Shown here: positions 14,901 to 28,578 of the stretch, piece after piece
How positions within the stretch are numbered: position 1 is the first letter of the stretch
Layout of the letters: every line of letters starts with the position of its first letter
NCBI RefSeq assembly: GCF_008831285.2
Contig: NC_045138.2
Span: forward strand, 14,148,571-14,212,570
Length of the DNA: 64,000 nucleotides
Direction: 5' to 3'
Origin: Nymphaea colorata
Lineage: Eukaryota; Streptophyta; Magnoliopsida; Nymphaeales; Nymphaeaceae
Translations under genes and position numbers: made by a program
Notes under the pieces: generated by a model
The model's input: the letters and a program-made list of their open reading frames with translations, nothing else
Told to the model about the DNA's origin: nothing
The model's database searches: none

Positions 14901-17900
14901 GAATTAGAAGTGATCGTAGCTCAAGTGGATAGGATAAGAGGTTCCATCGAGCGACATATGGATTAGAGGTCTAATCTGATCGGTTTCAATGTGGGATTTG
15001 GACTTGGCTGAGTCTAAATACATAATCCACATTTTCTCATGATGTAGGGAGGCTTCTAATCATCCCAATGACACCTTCAAAGGACAATGTATGGAAGCAG
15101 ACGTTTGTCAAAAAGATAAGGCTTCAACTTTAAATGTATGGATTGATTAAGTATGAAACCTTCCAACACTAGATCTTCTAGTACAGACTTTGAAGGTAAT
15201 TTCTTACATTGAGATGTCCTAATCTTCGATGACAATGATTATATCATCATTTTGACAACACTATAATAACATAAATTGTTCATATAATCTGCCATTTCCC
15301 AATCGTCCCTAAACACCTCCTAGTTCGTGATCCCAGACCTAAGATTTATTTTGAAACAAACAACATCTTAGCCACAATACATGATTGTCAGATGTCAAGT
15401 CAATCAGACATGTTTTTGGATGAATGACTAGAATCAGTCGGATCGTAATCAGGTGGATTGGATCAAAGGTTTCATCAGGGGCAATGGATCAGAGGTCAAA
15501 CCTGATCCGGTTTGATGTTGGATTTTGACCTTGAGCTTGGCATCTAAATCAGAAGTCTAATATGGACCCGGTTTAGATGTTTGGTTGAGTTCTAAGTCTC
15601 AGGTCCAAGATCAGAGGTCTAATCTGATCTGATTTAGATGTTGGATTTAGATTTTGGAAGTACGGTTTGGACAAAGGTCTAATCTGATCAGTTTTAGACG
15701 TTGGATTTGGATGTTGGATCAATGGACTAGATCAGAGGTCTAATCTGATTCGGTTTTGACATTGGAGTGGGGTACTTCTAGTCCTACTCTTTGATGCAAA
15801 TGTTTATGTCAATCATCCTATCAACACTATATAAGATATCGTTGGATGGATAAATTTTGATATAACAAACATCTCCTTTTCTAAAACCATTCCTATTCAA
15901 CTTCTCATACCAGTGACCTTACGCCCAACACTTGTTCGATGAGAAATCAATATAACAAATATGATCAAATATTCAGCAAACATCAAAGTTAACCAGATAG
16001 GTGATTTTGAATAATTAGTTTTAGATGTAACCGTAGATAAAGTACATAGGGTCAGAGGTTTGATCTAGTGGGATATGGATCAGATGTGAGATTTCAATTT
16101 GAAACCGGCTTATGGCTCAGAAGTTAGTCTAACCAACGTAAATGTTGCATTTGAATTTTAAATCTCATGTCAAGATCAGAGGTCTAACTGATCTAAGTTG
16201 TAGGTTAGATTTAGAATTTAGATCTATGGTTTGGATCAGAGGTCTCACCTGATCGGTACAAGGTGTGGGATTTAGACTTTGGATCCATGGACTAGATCAG
16301 AGGTCTAACCTGATCTGTTTAGATGTGGATTTGGAATTCATGCCGAGTCTAGATACATAATCGACATTTTTTCAGGATGTACGGTGGCTTATAATCATCC
16401 CAATAAAAACGTTCAGAGGACATTGAAGTGAAAATGGATGTTGTCAAAAGATAAAGATTTCAACTTGTCATTATGCATTTCCAAATATGAAACCTTCAAC
16501 ACAAATCTTTTAATTGAGGCATTGAAGACAAATTTTCTTAACTCGGGGATCTCCTAACCTTTGGTACAAATGCTTATATCAATCATTTTGACAACACAAT
16601 ACAACATGCCGTTGGATAACATAAATTGTCCATATAATAGAGATCTCCTTTCCCAAACCATCCCTCATCAACTTCCTGGACCTATGATCCTAGACCTAAC
16701 ATTTATATGATGAGAAAACAAAATCAAAGCCATAATCCAAGATTTGACAAACATCAAAGATAGTCACATAGTTAGTTGGAAGAATCACCAGAATTAGAAG
16801 TGATCGTAGCTCAAGTGGATAGGATAAGAGGTTCCATCGAGCGACATATGGATTAGAGGTCTAATCTGATTCGGTTTCAATGTGGATTTGGACTTGGGCT
16901 GAGTCTAAATACATAATCCACATTTCTCATGATGTAGGGAGGCTTCTAATCATCCCAATGATCACTTCAAAGGACAATGTAGTGGAAGCAGACGTTTGTC
17001 AAAAAGATAAAGCTTCAAGTTTAAATGTATGATTGATTAAGTATGAAACCTTCCAACACTAGATCTCTAGTACAGACTTTGAAGGTAATTTTCTTACATT
17101 GAGATGTCCTAATCTTCGATGACAATGATTATATCACTCATTTGACAACACTATAATAACATAAATGTTCATAATCTGCATCTCCATTTCCCAAACCATC
17201 GCTAATCAACCTCCTAGTTCGTGATCCCAGACCTAAGATTTATTTTGAAACAAAACAACATCTAGCCACAATACATGATTTGTTAGATGTCAAAGTCAAT
17301 CAGACATGTATGTGGATGAATGACTAGAATTAGATCGGATCGTAGATCAGGTGGATTGGATCAAAGGCCTCATCAAGTGGCATATGGATCAAAGGTCAAA
17401 CCTGATCCGGTTTAGATGTGGGATTTGGACCTTGAGCTTGACATCTAGATCAGAAGTCTAATATGACCCGGTTTAGATGTCGGGTTTGAGTTCTACGTCT
17501 CAGGTCAAGATCAGAGGTCTAATCTGATCTGATTTAGATGTTGGATTTAGATTTGGAAGTACGGTTTGGATCAGAGGTCTAATCTGATCAGTTTTAGGTG
17601 TTGGATTTCGATGTTCGATCAATGGACTAGATCAAAGGTCTAATCTGATCCGTTTTGACGTTGGAGTGGGTAACTTCTAATCATCCCAATAAACGAGTTC
17701 AAAGGACATTATACAGAAAATGGATATCTATAATAAATATAATGATTTCAATTTTCCATGTATGCATTTATTATATATGAAATCTTCAACACAAGGTCTT
17801 TCAGTGGCAACATTAAATCTAATTTTCCAACATTGAGATGTCCTACTCTTTGACGCAATTGTTTATGTCAATCATCCTATCAACACTATATAAGATATCG

Positions 17901-20900
17901 TTGGATAAGATAAAATTTTGATATAACAAACATCTCCTTTTCTAAAACCATTCCTAATCAACTTCTCATACCAGTGACCTTACGCCCAACACTTGTTCGA
18001 TGAGAAATCAATATAACAAATATGATCAAATATTCAGAAACATCAAAGTTAACCAGATAGGTGATTTTGAATAATTAGTTTTAGATGTAACCGTAGATAA
18101 AGTACATAGGGTCAGAGGTTTGATCTAGTGGGATATGGATCAGATGTGAGATTTCAACTTTGAAACCGGCTTATGGCTCAGAAGTCTAATCTGACCCAAC
18201 GTAAATGTTGCATTTGAATTTTAAATCTCATGTCAAGATCAGAGGTCTAATCTGATCTAAGTTGTAGGTTAGATTTAGAATTTAGATCTATGGTTTGGAT
18301 CAGAGGTCTCACCTGATCGGTACAAGGTGTGGGATTTAGACTTTGGATCCATGGACTAGATCAGAGGTCTAACCTGATCTTGTTTAGATGTTGGATTTGG
18401 AATTCATGTCGAGTCTAGATACATAATCGACATTTTTTCAGGATGTACGGTGGCTTATAATCATCCCAATAAAAACGTTCAAAGGACATTGAAGTGAAAA
18501 TGGATGTTTGTCAAAAAGATAAAGATTTCAACTTGTCATTATGCATTTCCAAATATGAAACCTTCAACACATAATCTTTTAATTGAGGCATTGAAGACAA
18601 TTTTCTTAACTCGGGATCTCCAAACCTTTGGTACAAATGCTTATATCAATCATTTTGACAACACAATACAACATGCCGTTGGATAACATAAATTGTCCAT
18701 ATAATAGAGATCTCCTTTTCCCAAACCATCCCTCATCAACTTCATGGACCTATGCTCCTAGACCTAACATTTATATGATGAGAAAACAAAATCAAAGACA
18801 TAATCCAAGATTTGACAAACATCAAAGATAGTCAGATAGTTAGTTGGAAGAATCGCCAGAATTAGAAGTGATCGTAGCTCAAGTGGATAGGATAAGAGGT
18901 TCCATCGAGCGACATATGGATCAGAGGTCTAATCTGATCCGGTTTCAATGTTGGATTTGGACTTGGGCAGAGTCTAAATACATAATCCACATTTTCTCAT
19001 GATGTAGGGAGGCTTCTAATCATCCCAATGATCACCTTCAAAGGACAATGTAGTGGAAGCAGACGTTTGTCAAAAAGATAAAGGTTTCAACTTTAAATGT
19101 ATGGATTGATTAAGTATGAAACCTTCCAACACTAGATCTTCTAGTACAGACTTTGAAGGTAATTTTCTTACATTGAGATGTCCTAATCTTCGATGCAAAT
19201 GATTATATCACTCATTTTGACAACACTAAAATAACATAAATTGTCCATATAATCTGCATCTCCATTTCCCAAACCATCCCTAAACAACCTCCTAGTTCGT
19301 GATCCCAGACCTAAGATTTATTTTGAAACAAAATAACATCTTAGCCACAATACATGATTTGTCAGATGTCAAAGTCAATCAGACATGTATTTGGATGAAT
19401 GACTAGAATTAGATCGGATCGTAGATCAGGTGGATTGGATCAAAGGTTTCATCAAGGGGCACATGGATCAGAGGTCAAACCTGATCCGGTTTAGATGTTG
19501 GAGTTGGACCTTGAGCTTGGCATCTAGATCAGAAGTCTAATATGACCCGGTTTAGATGTTGGATTTGAGTTCTAAGTCTCAGGTCAAGATCAGAGGTCTA
19601 ATCTGATCTGATTTAGATGTTGGATTTAGATTTTGGAAGTACAGTTTGGACCAGAGGTCTAATCTGATCAGTTTAAGGTGTTGGATTTAGATGTTGGATC
19701 AATGGACTAGATCAAAGGTCTAATCTGTTCCGATTTTGACGTTGTTGTGGGTAACTTCTAATCATCCCAATAAACAAGTTCAAAGGACATTATACAGAAA
19801 ATGGATATCTATAATAAATATAATGATTTCAATTTTCCATGTATGCATTTATTATATATGAAATCTTCAACACAAGGTCTTTCAGTGGCAACATTAAATC
19901 TAATTTTCCAACATTGAGATGTCCTACTCTTTGACGCAATTGTTTATGTCAATCATCCTATCAACACTATATAAGATATCGTTGGATAAGATAAACTTTT
20001 GATATAACAAACATCTCCTTTTCTAAAACCATTCCTAATCAACTTCTCAGACCAGTGACCTTACGCCCAACACTTGTTTGATGAGAAATCAATATAATAA
20101 ATATGATCAAATATTCAGCAAACATCAAAGTTAACCAGATAGGTGATTTTGAATAATTAGATTTAGATGTAACCATAGATAAAGCACATAGGGTCAGAGG
20201 TTTGATCTAGTGGGATATGGATCAGATGTGAGATTTCAACTTTGAAACCGGCTTATGGCTCAGAAGTCTAATCTGACCCAACGTAAATGTTGCATTTGAA
20301 TTTTAAATCTCATGTCAAGATCAGAGGTCTAATCTGATCTAAGTTGTAGGTTAGATTTAAAATTTAGATCTATGGTTTGGATCATAGGTCTCACCTGATC
20401 GGTACAAGGTGTGGGATTTAGACTTTGGATCCATGGACTAGATCAGAGGTCTAACCTGATCTTGTTTAGATGTTGGATTTGGAATTCATGCCGAGTCTAG
20501 ATACATAATCGACATTTTTTCAGGATGTACGGTGGCTTATAATCATCCCAATAAAAACGTTCAAAGGACATTGAAGTGAAAATGGATGTTTGTCAAAAAG
20601 ATAAAGATTTCAACTTGTCATTATGCATTTCCAAAATATGAAACCTTCAACACAAAATCTTTTAATTGAGGCATTGAAGACAATTTTCTTAACTCGGGAT
20701 CTCCTAACCTTTGGTACAAATGCTTATATCAATCATTTTGACAACACAATACAACATGCCGTTGGATAACATAAATTGTCCATATAATAGAGATCTCCTT
20801 TTCCCAAACCATCCCTCATCAACTTCCTGGACCTATGATCCTAGACCTAACATTTATATGATGAGAAAACAAAATCAAAGCCATAATCCAAGATTTGACA

Positions 20901-23900
20901 AACATCAAAGATAGTCAGATAGTTAGTTGGAAGAATCACCAGAATTAGAAGTGATCGTAGCTCAAGTGGATAGGATAAGAGGTTCCATCGAGCGACATAT
21001 GGATCAGAGGTCTAATCTGATCCGGTTTCAATGTTGGATTTGGACTTGGGCAGAGTCTAAATACATAATCCACATTTTCTCATGATGTAGGGAGGCTTCT
21101 AATCATCCCAATGATCACCTTCAAAGGACAATGTAGTGGAAGCAGACGTTTGTCAAAAAGATAAAGGTTTCAACTTTAAATGTATGGATTGATTAAGTAT
21201 GAAACCTTCCAACACTAGATCTTCTAGTACAGACTTTGAAGGTAATTTTCTTACATTGAGATGTCCTAATCTTCGATGCAAATGATTATATCACTCATTT
21301 TGACAACACTAAAATAACATAAATTGTCCATATAATCTGCATCTCCATTTCCCAAACCATCCCTAAACAACCTCCTAGTTCGTGATCCCAGACCTAAGAT
21401 TTATTTTGAAACAAAATAACATCTTAGCCACAATACATGATTTGTCAGATGTCAAAGTCAATCAGACATGTATTTGGATGAATGACTAGAATTAGATCGG
21501 ATCGTAGATCAGGTGGATTGGATCAAAGGTTTCATCAAGGGGCACATGGATCAGAGGTCAAACCTGATCCGGTTTAGATGTTGGAGTTGGACCTTGAGCT
21601 TGGCATCTAGATCAGAAGTCTAATATGACCCGGTTTAGATGTTGGATTTGAGTTCTAAGTCTCAGGTCAAGATGAGAGGTCTAATCTGATCTGATTTAGA
21701 TGTTGGATTTAGATTTTGGAAGTACAGTTTGGACCAGAGGTCTAATCTGATCAGTTTAAGGTGTTGGATTTAGATGTTGGATCAATGGACTAGATCAAAG
21801 GTCTAATCTGTTGTTCCGATTTTGACGTTGTTGTGGGTAACTTCTAATCATCCCAATAAACAAGTTCAAAGGACATTATACAGAAAATGGATATCTATAA
21901 TAAATATAACGATTTCAATTTTCCATGTATGCATTTATTATATATGAAATCTTCAACACAAGGTCTTTCAGTGGCAACATTAAATCTAATTTTCCAACAT
22001 TGAGATGTCCTACTCTTTGACGCAATTGTTTATGTCAATCATCCTATCAACACTATATAAGATATCGTTGGATAAGATAAACTTTTGATATAACAAACAT
22101 CTCCTTTTCTAAAACCATTCCTAATCAACTTCTCAGACCAGTGACCTTACGCCCAACACTTGTTTGATGAGAAATCAATATAATAAATATGATCAAATAT
22201 TCAGCAAACATCAAAGTTAACCAGATAGGTGATTTTGAATAATTAGATTTAGATGTAACCATAGATAAAGCACATAGGGTCAGAGGTTTGATCTAGTGGG
22301 ATATGGATCAGATGTGAGATTTCAACTTTGAAACCGGCTTATGGCTCAGAAGTCTAATCTGACCCAACGTAAATGTTGCATTTGAATTTTAAATCTCATG
22401 TCAAGATCAGAGGTCTAATCTGATCTAAGTTGTAGGTTAGATTTAAAATTTAGATCTATGGTTTGGATCATAGGTCTCATCTGATCGGTACAAGGTGTGG
22501 GATTTAGACTTTGGATCCATGGACTAGATCAGAGGTCTAACCTGATCTGGTTTAGATGTTGGATTTGGAATTCAAGTTGAGTCTAGATACGTAATCCACA
22601 TTTTTTTGGGATGTAGGCTGGCATATAATCATCCCAATAAAAACGTTCAAAGGACATTGAAGTGAAAATGGATGTTTGTCAAAAGGATAAAGATTTAAAC
22701 TTGTCATTATGCATTTCCAAAATATGAAACCTTCAACACATAATCTTTTAATTGAGGCATTGAAGACAATTTTCTTAACTCGGGATCTCCAAACCTTTGG
22801 TACAAATGCTTATATCAATCATTTTGACAACACAATACAACATGCCGTTGGATAACATAAATTGTCCATATAATAGAGATCTCCTTTTCCCAAACCATCC
22901 CTCATCAACTTCATGGACCTATGCTCCTAGACCTAACATTTATATGATGAGAAAACAAAATCAAAGACATAATCCAAGATTTGACAAACATCAAAGATAG
23001 TCAGATAGTTAGTTGGAAGAATCGCCAGAATTAGAAGTGATCGTAGCTCAAGTGGATAGGATAAGAGGTTCCATCGAGCGACATATGGATCAGAGGTCTA
23101 ATCTGATCCGGTTTCAATGTTGGATTTGGACTTGGGTAGAGTCTAAATACATAATCCACATTTTCTCATGATGTAGGGAGGCTTCTAATCATCCCAATGA
23201 TCACCTTCAAAGGACAATGTAGTGGAAGCAGACGTTTGTCAAAAAGATAAAGGTTTCAACTTTAAATGTATGGATTGATTAAGTATGAAACCTTCCAACA
23301 CTAGATCTTCCAGTACAGACTTTGAAGGTAATTTTCTTACATTGAGATGTCCTAATCTTCGATGCAAATGATTATATCACTCATTTTGACAACACTAAAA
23401 TAACATAAATTGTCCATATAATCTGCATCTCCATTTCCCAAACCATCCCTAAACAACCTCCTAGTTCGTGATCCCAGACCTAAGATTTATTTTGAAACAA
23501 AATAACATCTTAGCCACAATACATGATTTGTCAGATGTCAAAGTCAATCAGACATGTATTTGGATGAATGACTAGAATTAGATCGGATCGTAGATCAGGT
23601 GGATTGGATCAAAGGTTTCATCAAGGGGCACATGGATCAGAAGTCAAACCTGATCCGGTTTAGATGTTGGAGTTGGACCTTGAGCTTGGCATCTAGATCA
23701 GAAGTCTAATATGACCCGGTTTAGATGTTGGATTTGAGTTCTAAGTCTCAGGTCAAGATCAGAGGTCTAATCTGATCTGATTTAGATGTTGGATTTAGAT
23801 TTTGGAAGTACAGTTTGGACCAGAGGTCTAATCTGATCAGTTTAAGGTGTTGGATTTAGATGTTGGATCAATGGACTAGATCAAAGGTCTAATTTGTTCC

Positions 23901-25086
23901 GATTTTGACGTTGTTGTGGGTAACTTCTAATCATCCCAATAAACAAGTTCAAAGGACATTATACAGAAAATGGATATCTATAATAAATATAATGATTTCA
24001 ATTTTCCATGTATGCATTTATTATATATGAAATCTTCAACACAAGGTCTTTCAGTGGCAACATTAAATCTAATTTTCCAACATTGAGATGTCCTACTCTT
24101 TGACGCAATTGTTTATTTCAATCATCCTATCAACACTATATAAGATATCGTTGGATAAGATAAACTTTTGATATAACAAACATCTCCTTTTCTAAAACCA
24201 TTCCTAATCAACTTCTCCGACCCACTGTGACCTTATGCCCAACACTTGTTTGATGAGAAATCAATATAACAAATATGATCAAATATTCAGCAAACATCAA
24301 AGTTAACCAGATAGGTGATTTTGAATAATTAGATTTAGATGTAGCCGTAGATAAAGTACATAGGGTCAGAGGTTTGATCTAGTGGGATATGGATCAGATG
24401 TGAGATTTCAACTTTGAAACCGGCTTATGGCTCAGAAGTCTAATCTGACCCAACGTAAATGTTGCATTTGAATTTTAAATCTCATGTCAAGATCAGAGGT
24501 CTAATCTGATCTAAGTTGTATGTTAGATTTAAAATTTAGATCTATGGTTTGGATCATAGGTCTCATCTGATCGGTACAAGGTGTGGGATTTAGACTTTGG
24601 ATCCATGGACTAGATCAGAGGTCTAACCTGATCTGGTTTAGATGTTGGATTTGGAATTCAAGTTGAGTCTAGATACGTAATCCACATTTTTTTGGGATGT
24701 AGGCTGGCATATAATCATCCCAATAAAAACGTTCAAAGGACATTGAAGTGAAAATGGATGTTTGTCAAAAGGATAAAGATTTAAACTTGTCATTATGCAT
24801 TTCCAAAATATGAAACCTTCAACACATAATCTTTTAATTGAGGCATTGAAGACAATTTTCTTAACTCGGGATCTCCAAACCTTTGGTACAAATGCTTATA
24901 TCAATCATTTTGACAACACAATACAACATGCCGTTGGATAACATAAATTGTCCATATAATAGAGATCTCCTTTTCCCAAACCATCCCTCATCAACTTCAT
25001 GGACCTATGCTCCTAGACCTAACATTTATATGATGAGAAAACAAAATCAAAGACATAATCCAAGATTTGACAAACATCAAAGATAG
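11955..25086 (+). repeat. Satellite array, block 2 (about 6.3 units, including palindrome right arm)
   Basis: Direct tandem array with landmark ttggtacaa at 12761, 14673, 16561, 18628, 20711, 22797 and 24883. Spacings are 1912, 1888, 2067, 2083, 2086 and 2086 bp. The two short spacings correspond to units missing about 160 bp at the junction aacttcta/gtcctactc (for example near 13885 and 15777). From about 15108 to 24866 the units match 1-9763 one for one, sharing unit-specific variants. Examples are tatgatcc versus tatgctcc after the landmark, and the same cc/tt choices in neighbouring subrepeats. The 14000-17250 part is rich in single-base deletions. The 67-codon frames in this array start at TTG and are not supported as genes. 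Confidence 0.95.
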
Positions 25087-27291
25087 TCATATAGTTATTT
25101 GGATGAATGAAGAGAATTAGATGTGATCGTAGCACAAGTGGATAGGATCAGAGGTTTCATCGAGTAAGATATGGAACAGAGGTCTAATCTGATCTGGTTT
25201 AAATGTTGGATTTGGCATTGGGGCTGAGTCTGGACACATAATCCACATTTTCTCATGATGTAGGGTGGCTTCTAATCATCCCAATGATCACCTTCAAAGG
25301 ACAATGTAGTGGAAGCAGACGTTTGTCAAAAAGATAAAGATTTCAACTTTAAATGTATGCATTGATTAAGTATGAAACCTTCTAACACTAGATCTTCTAG
25401 TAGAGACTTTGAAGGTAATTTTCTTACATTGAGATGTCATAATCTTTGATGCAAATGATTCTATCAATAATTTTGACAACACTATATAAAATAGAGTTGG
25501 ATAACATAAATTGTTCATGTAATGGGCATCTCCATTTCCCAAACCATCCCTAATCAACCTCCTAGTTCGTGATCCCAGACCTAACATTTATTTTGAAAGA
25601 AAACAATATCGTAGTCACAATACGTGTCTTTGATGCAAATGATTCTATCAATAATTTTGACAACACTATATAAAATAGAGTTGGATAACATAAATTGTTC
25701 ATGTAATGGGCATCTCCATTTCCCAAACCATCCCTAATCAACCTCCTAGTTCGTGATCCCAGACCTAACATTTATTTTGAAAGAAAACAATATCGTAGTC
25801 ACAATACGTGATTTGTCAGATATCAAAGTTAATCAGATATGTATTTGGATGAATGACCAGAATTAGATCGGATCTTAGATCAGGTGGATTGGATCAAAGG
25901 TTTCATCAAGTGGGATATGGATCAGAGGCCAAACCTGATTCGGTTTAGATATTGGATTTGGATTTTGAGCTTGGCATCTGGATCAGAAGTCCAATCTGAC
26001 ACAGTTTAGATGTTGGATTTGAGTTCTAAGTCTCAAGTCAAGATCAGAGGTCTAATCTGATCTGATTTAGATGTTGGATTTAGATTTTGGAAGTACGGTT
26101 TGGATCAGAGGTCTAATCTGATCAGTTTTAGGTGTTGGATTTGGATGTTGGATCAATGGACTAGATCAGAGGTCTAATCTGATTCGGTTTTGACATTGGA
26201 GTGGGGTAACTTCTAGTCATCTCAGTAAACAAGTTCAAAGGACGTTATACAGAAAATGGATATCTATCAAAAATATAACGATTTCAATTTTCCATGAATG
26301 CATTTATTATATATGAAATCTTCAACTCAAGGTTTTTGATAAGATAAAATTTTGATATAACAAACATCTCCTTTTCTAAAACCATCCCTAATCAACTTCT
26401 TAGACCAGTGAGCCTACGCCCAACACTTGTTTGATGAGAAATCAATATAACAAATACGACAAAATATTCAGCAAACATCAAAGTTAACCAGATAGGTGAT
26501 TTTGAATAATTAGATCTAGATGTAATTGTAGATAAAGTACATAGGGTCAAAGGTTTGATCTAGTGGGATATGGATTAGATGTTAGATTTCAACTTTGAAA
26601 CCGGCTTATGTTCAGAAGTCTAATCTGACCCAACTTAAATGTTGTATTTAAATTTTAAATCTCATGTCAAGATCAGAGGTCTAATCTGATCTAATTTGAA
26701 GGTTAGATTTAGATTTTAGATCTCTATGGTTTGGATCAGAGGTCTCATCTGATCGGTACAAGGTGTGAGATTTAGACTTTGGATCCACGGACTAGATCAG
26801 AGGTCTAACCTGATCTTGTTTAGATGTTGGATTTGGAATTCATGCCGAGTCTAGATACATAATCGACATTTTTTCAGGATGTACGGTGGCTTATAATCAT
26901 CCCAATGAAAACGTTCAAAGGACATTGAAGTGAAAATGGATGTTTGTCAAAAAGATAAAGATTTCAACTTGTCATTATGCATTTCCAAAATATGAAACCT
27001 TCATCACAAAATCTTTTAATTGAGGCATTGAAGATAATTTTCTTAACTCGGGATCTCCTAACCTTTGGTACAAATGCTTACATCAATCATTTTGACAACA
27101 CAATACAACATGTCGTTGGATAACATAAATTGTTCATATAATAGAGAGCTCCTTTTCCCAAACCAGCCATGATCAACTTCATGGGCCTGTGATCCTAGAC
27201 CTAACATTTATATGATGAAAAAACAAGATCACAGCCATAATCCAAGATTTGACAAACATCAAAGATAGTCAGATAGTTATTTGGATGAATC
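25087..27291 (+). repeat. Degenerate right edge of the satellite array
   Basis: Last unit of the array, clearly more diverged than interior units from 25087 on (substitutions every few tens of bases). It holds an internal 184-bp tandem duplication (25444-25811). It also has a deletion near 26335, where most of the third monomer's head is missing (ggtttttgataagataaa). Similarity to the satellite stops at about 27291, in the middle of the monomer segment that would read ggatgaatgactagaa. Confidence 0.85.
25444..25811 (+). repeat. 184-bp tandem duplication inside the edge satellite unit
   Basis: The segment starting ctttgatgcaaatgattcta occurs at 25444 and again at 25628, and the copies look identical over the full 184 bp to ...cacaatacgtg. 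It is absent from all interior units. The identity of the two halves, in a unit otherwise well diverged, points to a recent local duplication. Confidence 0.9.
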
Positions 27292-27596
27292 TTTTAATTG
27301 ATTATTGTTGAACTTTAAGATGGGGTTTTTTTTTATCTGTATTGCTTTTCTATTAATTATTATACTATTGTTGAACATTGCAGCAACAATGTTTCTTGTC
27401 TGCTACCCGCATCCAAGCTGGTGGCCCATGGGCCTCCGCAACACTTAAAAATTTGTAAGTCATTAAGAATCATATATGCACTTTATATGTTTCAAATTAG
27501 TATGATTCATTTTTGCTTGCAGAATTTATTATTCTTATTATTATTATTATTATTATTATTATTTATATTTATATATATACAAATATATATATGTGT

Positions 27597-27646
<50 letters not shown>

Positions 27647-28578
27647 ACATAGTTTATGATGTTCATATGACTATACAAGGAAAATAGAAGCAAAGGATGA
27701 AAATTGGAAGACTATCATCTTCCTCCCCTCTAACAGCTTCTAAGTAGTGCCAAGAAGAGAGATTCTAAAACCCATGGGAGGATGCTAAGGGCCTTCTTCA
27801 AGCTAAGCAGTAAAAAAGTTGAGCAATGAATTCTTGCAGGATCTAATATTTAACAGTGGATAAATCTGAAGTTCAACATTCAGACACAAAGACAAAACAT
27901 ACCAACATGCTTATCACATACATATACAAAAACATTCTAATGAAATATTATTTTCACAAAAGATGCTCATGTAGGCAGTGAAGAAATGCTTCATTTCACG
28001 TGACATGATGGCTATGCTCTAAGTTGTGATAAAAGTAAGTTAAAAGTACTCAACCAACACAATTACATGATGATATAGTCTCAACTGCCTGGAATCTAAA
28101 TTTGCCAGTTTGATCATGAACCGTATGTGTATATATAAACGAAACATGATGTACAAAATAATTATAAAAAATAAGCACTTACACCTTCATGCAAAACTTG
28201 TTCGGGGGATGAGGCATGTGACATTCGCTGTTAAATTCTTCAATGGATGACACATGGGGAGAGAGAGAGAGGGAGATAGAGGGAAATTTTGTATGTGCCT
28301 AACTGAACTGACAATTCAAAGATATGTATTATAAGATTGTCACACATCTCTACGAGCTGATGGGCAAGAGTTGGTGGAAAATACAAACTAATAAGATCAG
28401 CAGATACATATGCACATAAGGAGAAACATTATAAATTAAAGAAACCTGTAGGAACATATTTTATTGGATGGTCTGTCTAATGGCATAAAAATAGCACCTT
28501 AAATGGCCAATATGCCTAAAATACCTCCAAAATTATATAGAACCAGACATATGCCCAAAGTGACCAAAACAGTTGTAC
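27292..28578. other. Intergenic, AT-rich, no gene seen
   Basis: Sequence between the satellite edge and the exchanger pseudogene. It holds a compound ATT/TA microsatellite (27529-27644) and a short GA tract (28259-28272). I see no coding exon, RNA gene or transposon ends. Missing 3' exons of the neighbouring pseudogene were looked for here and not recognised. Confidence 0.6.
27529..27644. repeat. Compound (ATT)n / (TA)n microsatellite
   Basis: A run of TTA/ATT triplets to about 27563 is followed by interrupted and then pure TA dinucleotides to 27644. An open frame crossing it is a low-complexity artefact. Confidence 0.95.

Noticed and set aside
1..27291. CRISPR-like array of regularly spaced repeats
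   Set aside because: The spacers between the 60-bp subrepeats are themselves repeats, spacing is irregular across monomers, and the context is a plant genome.
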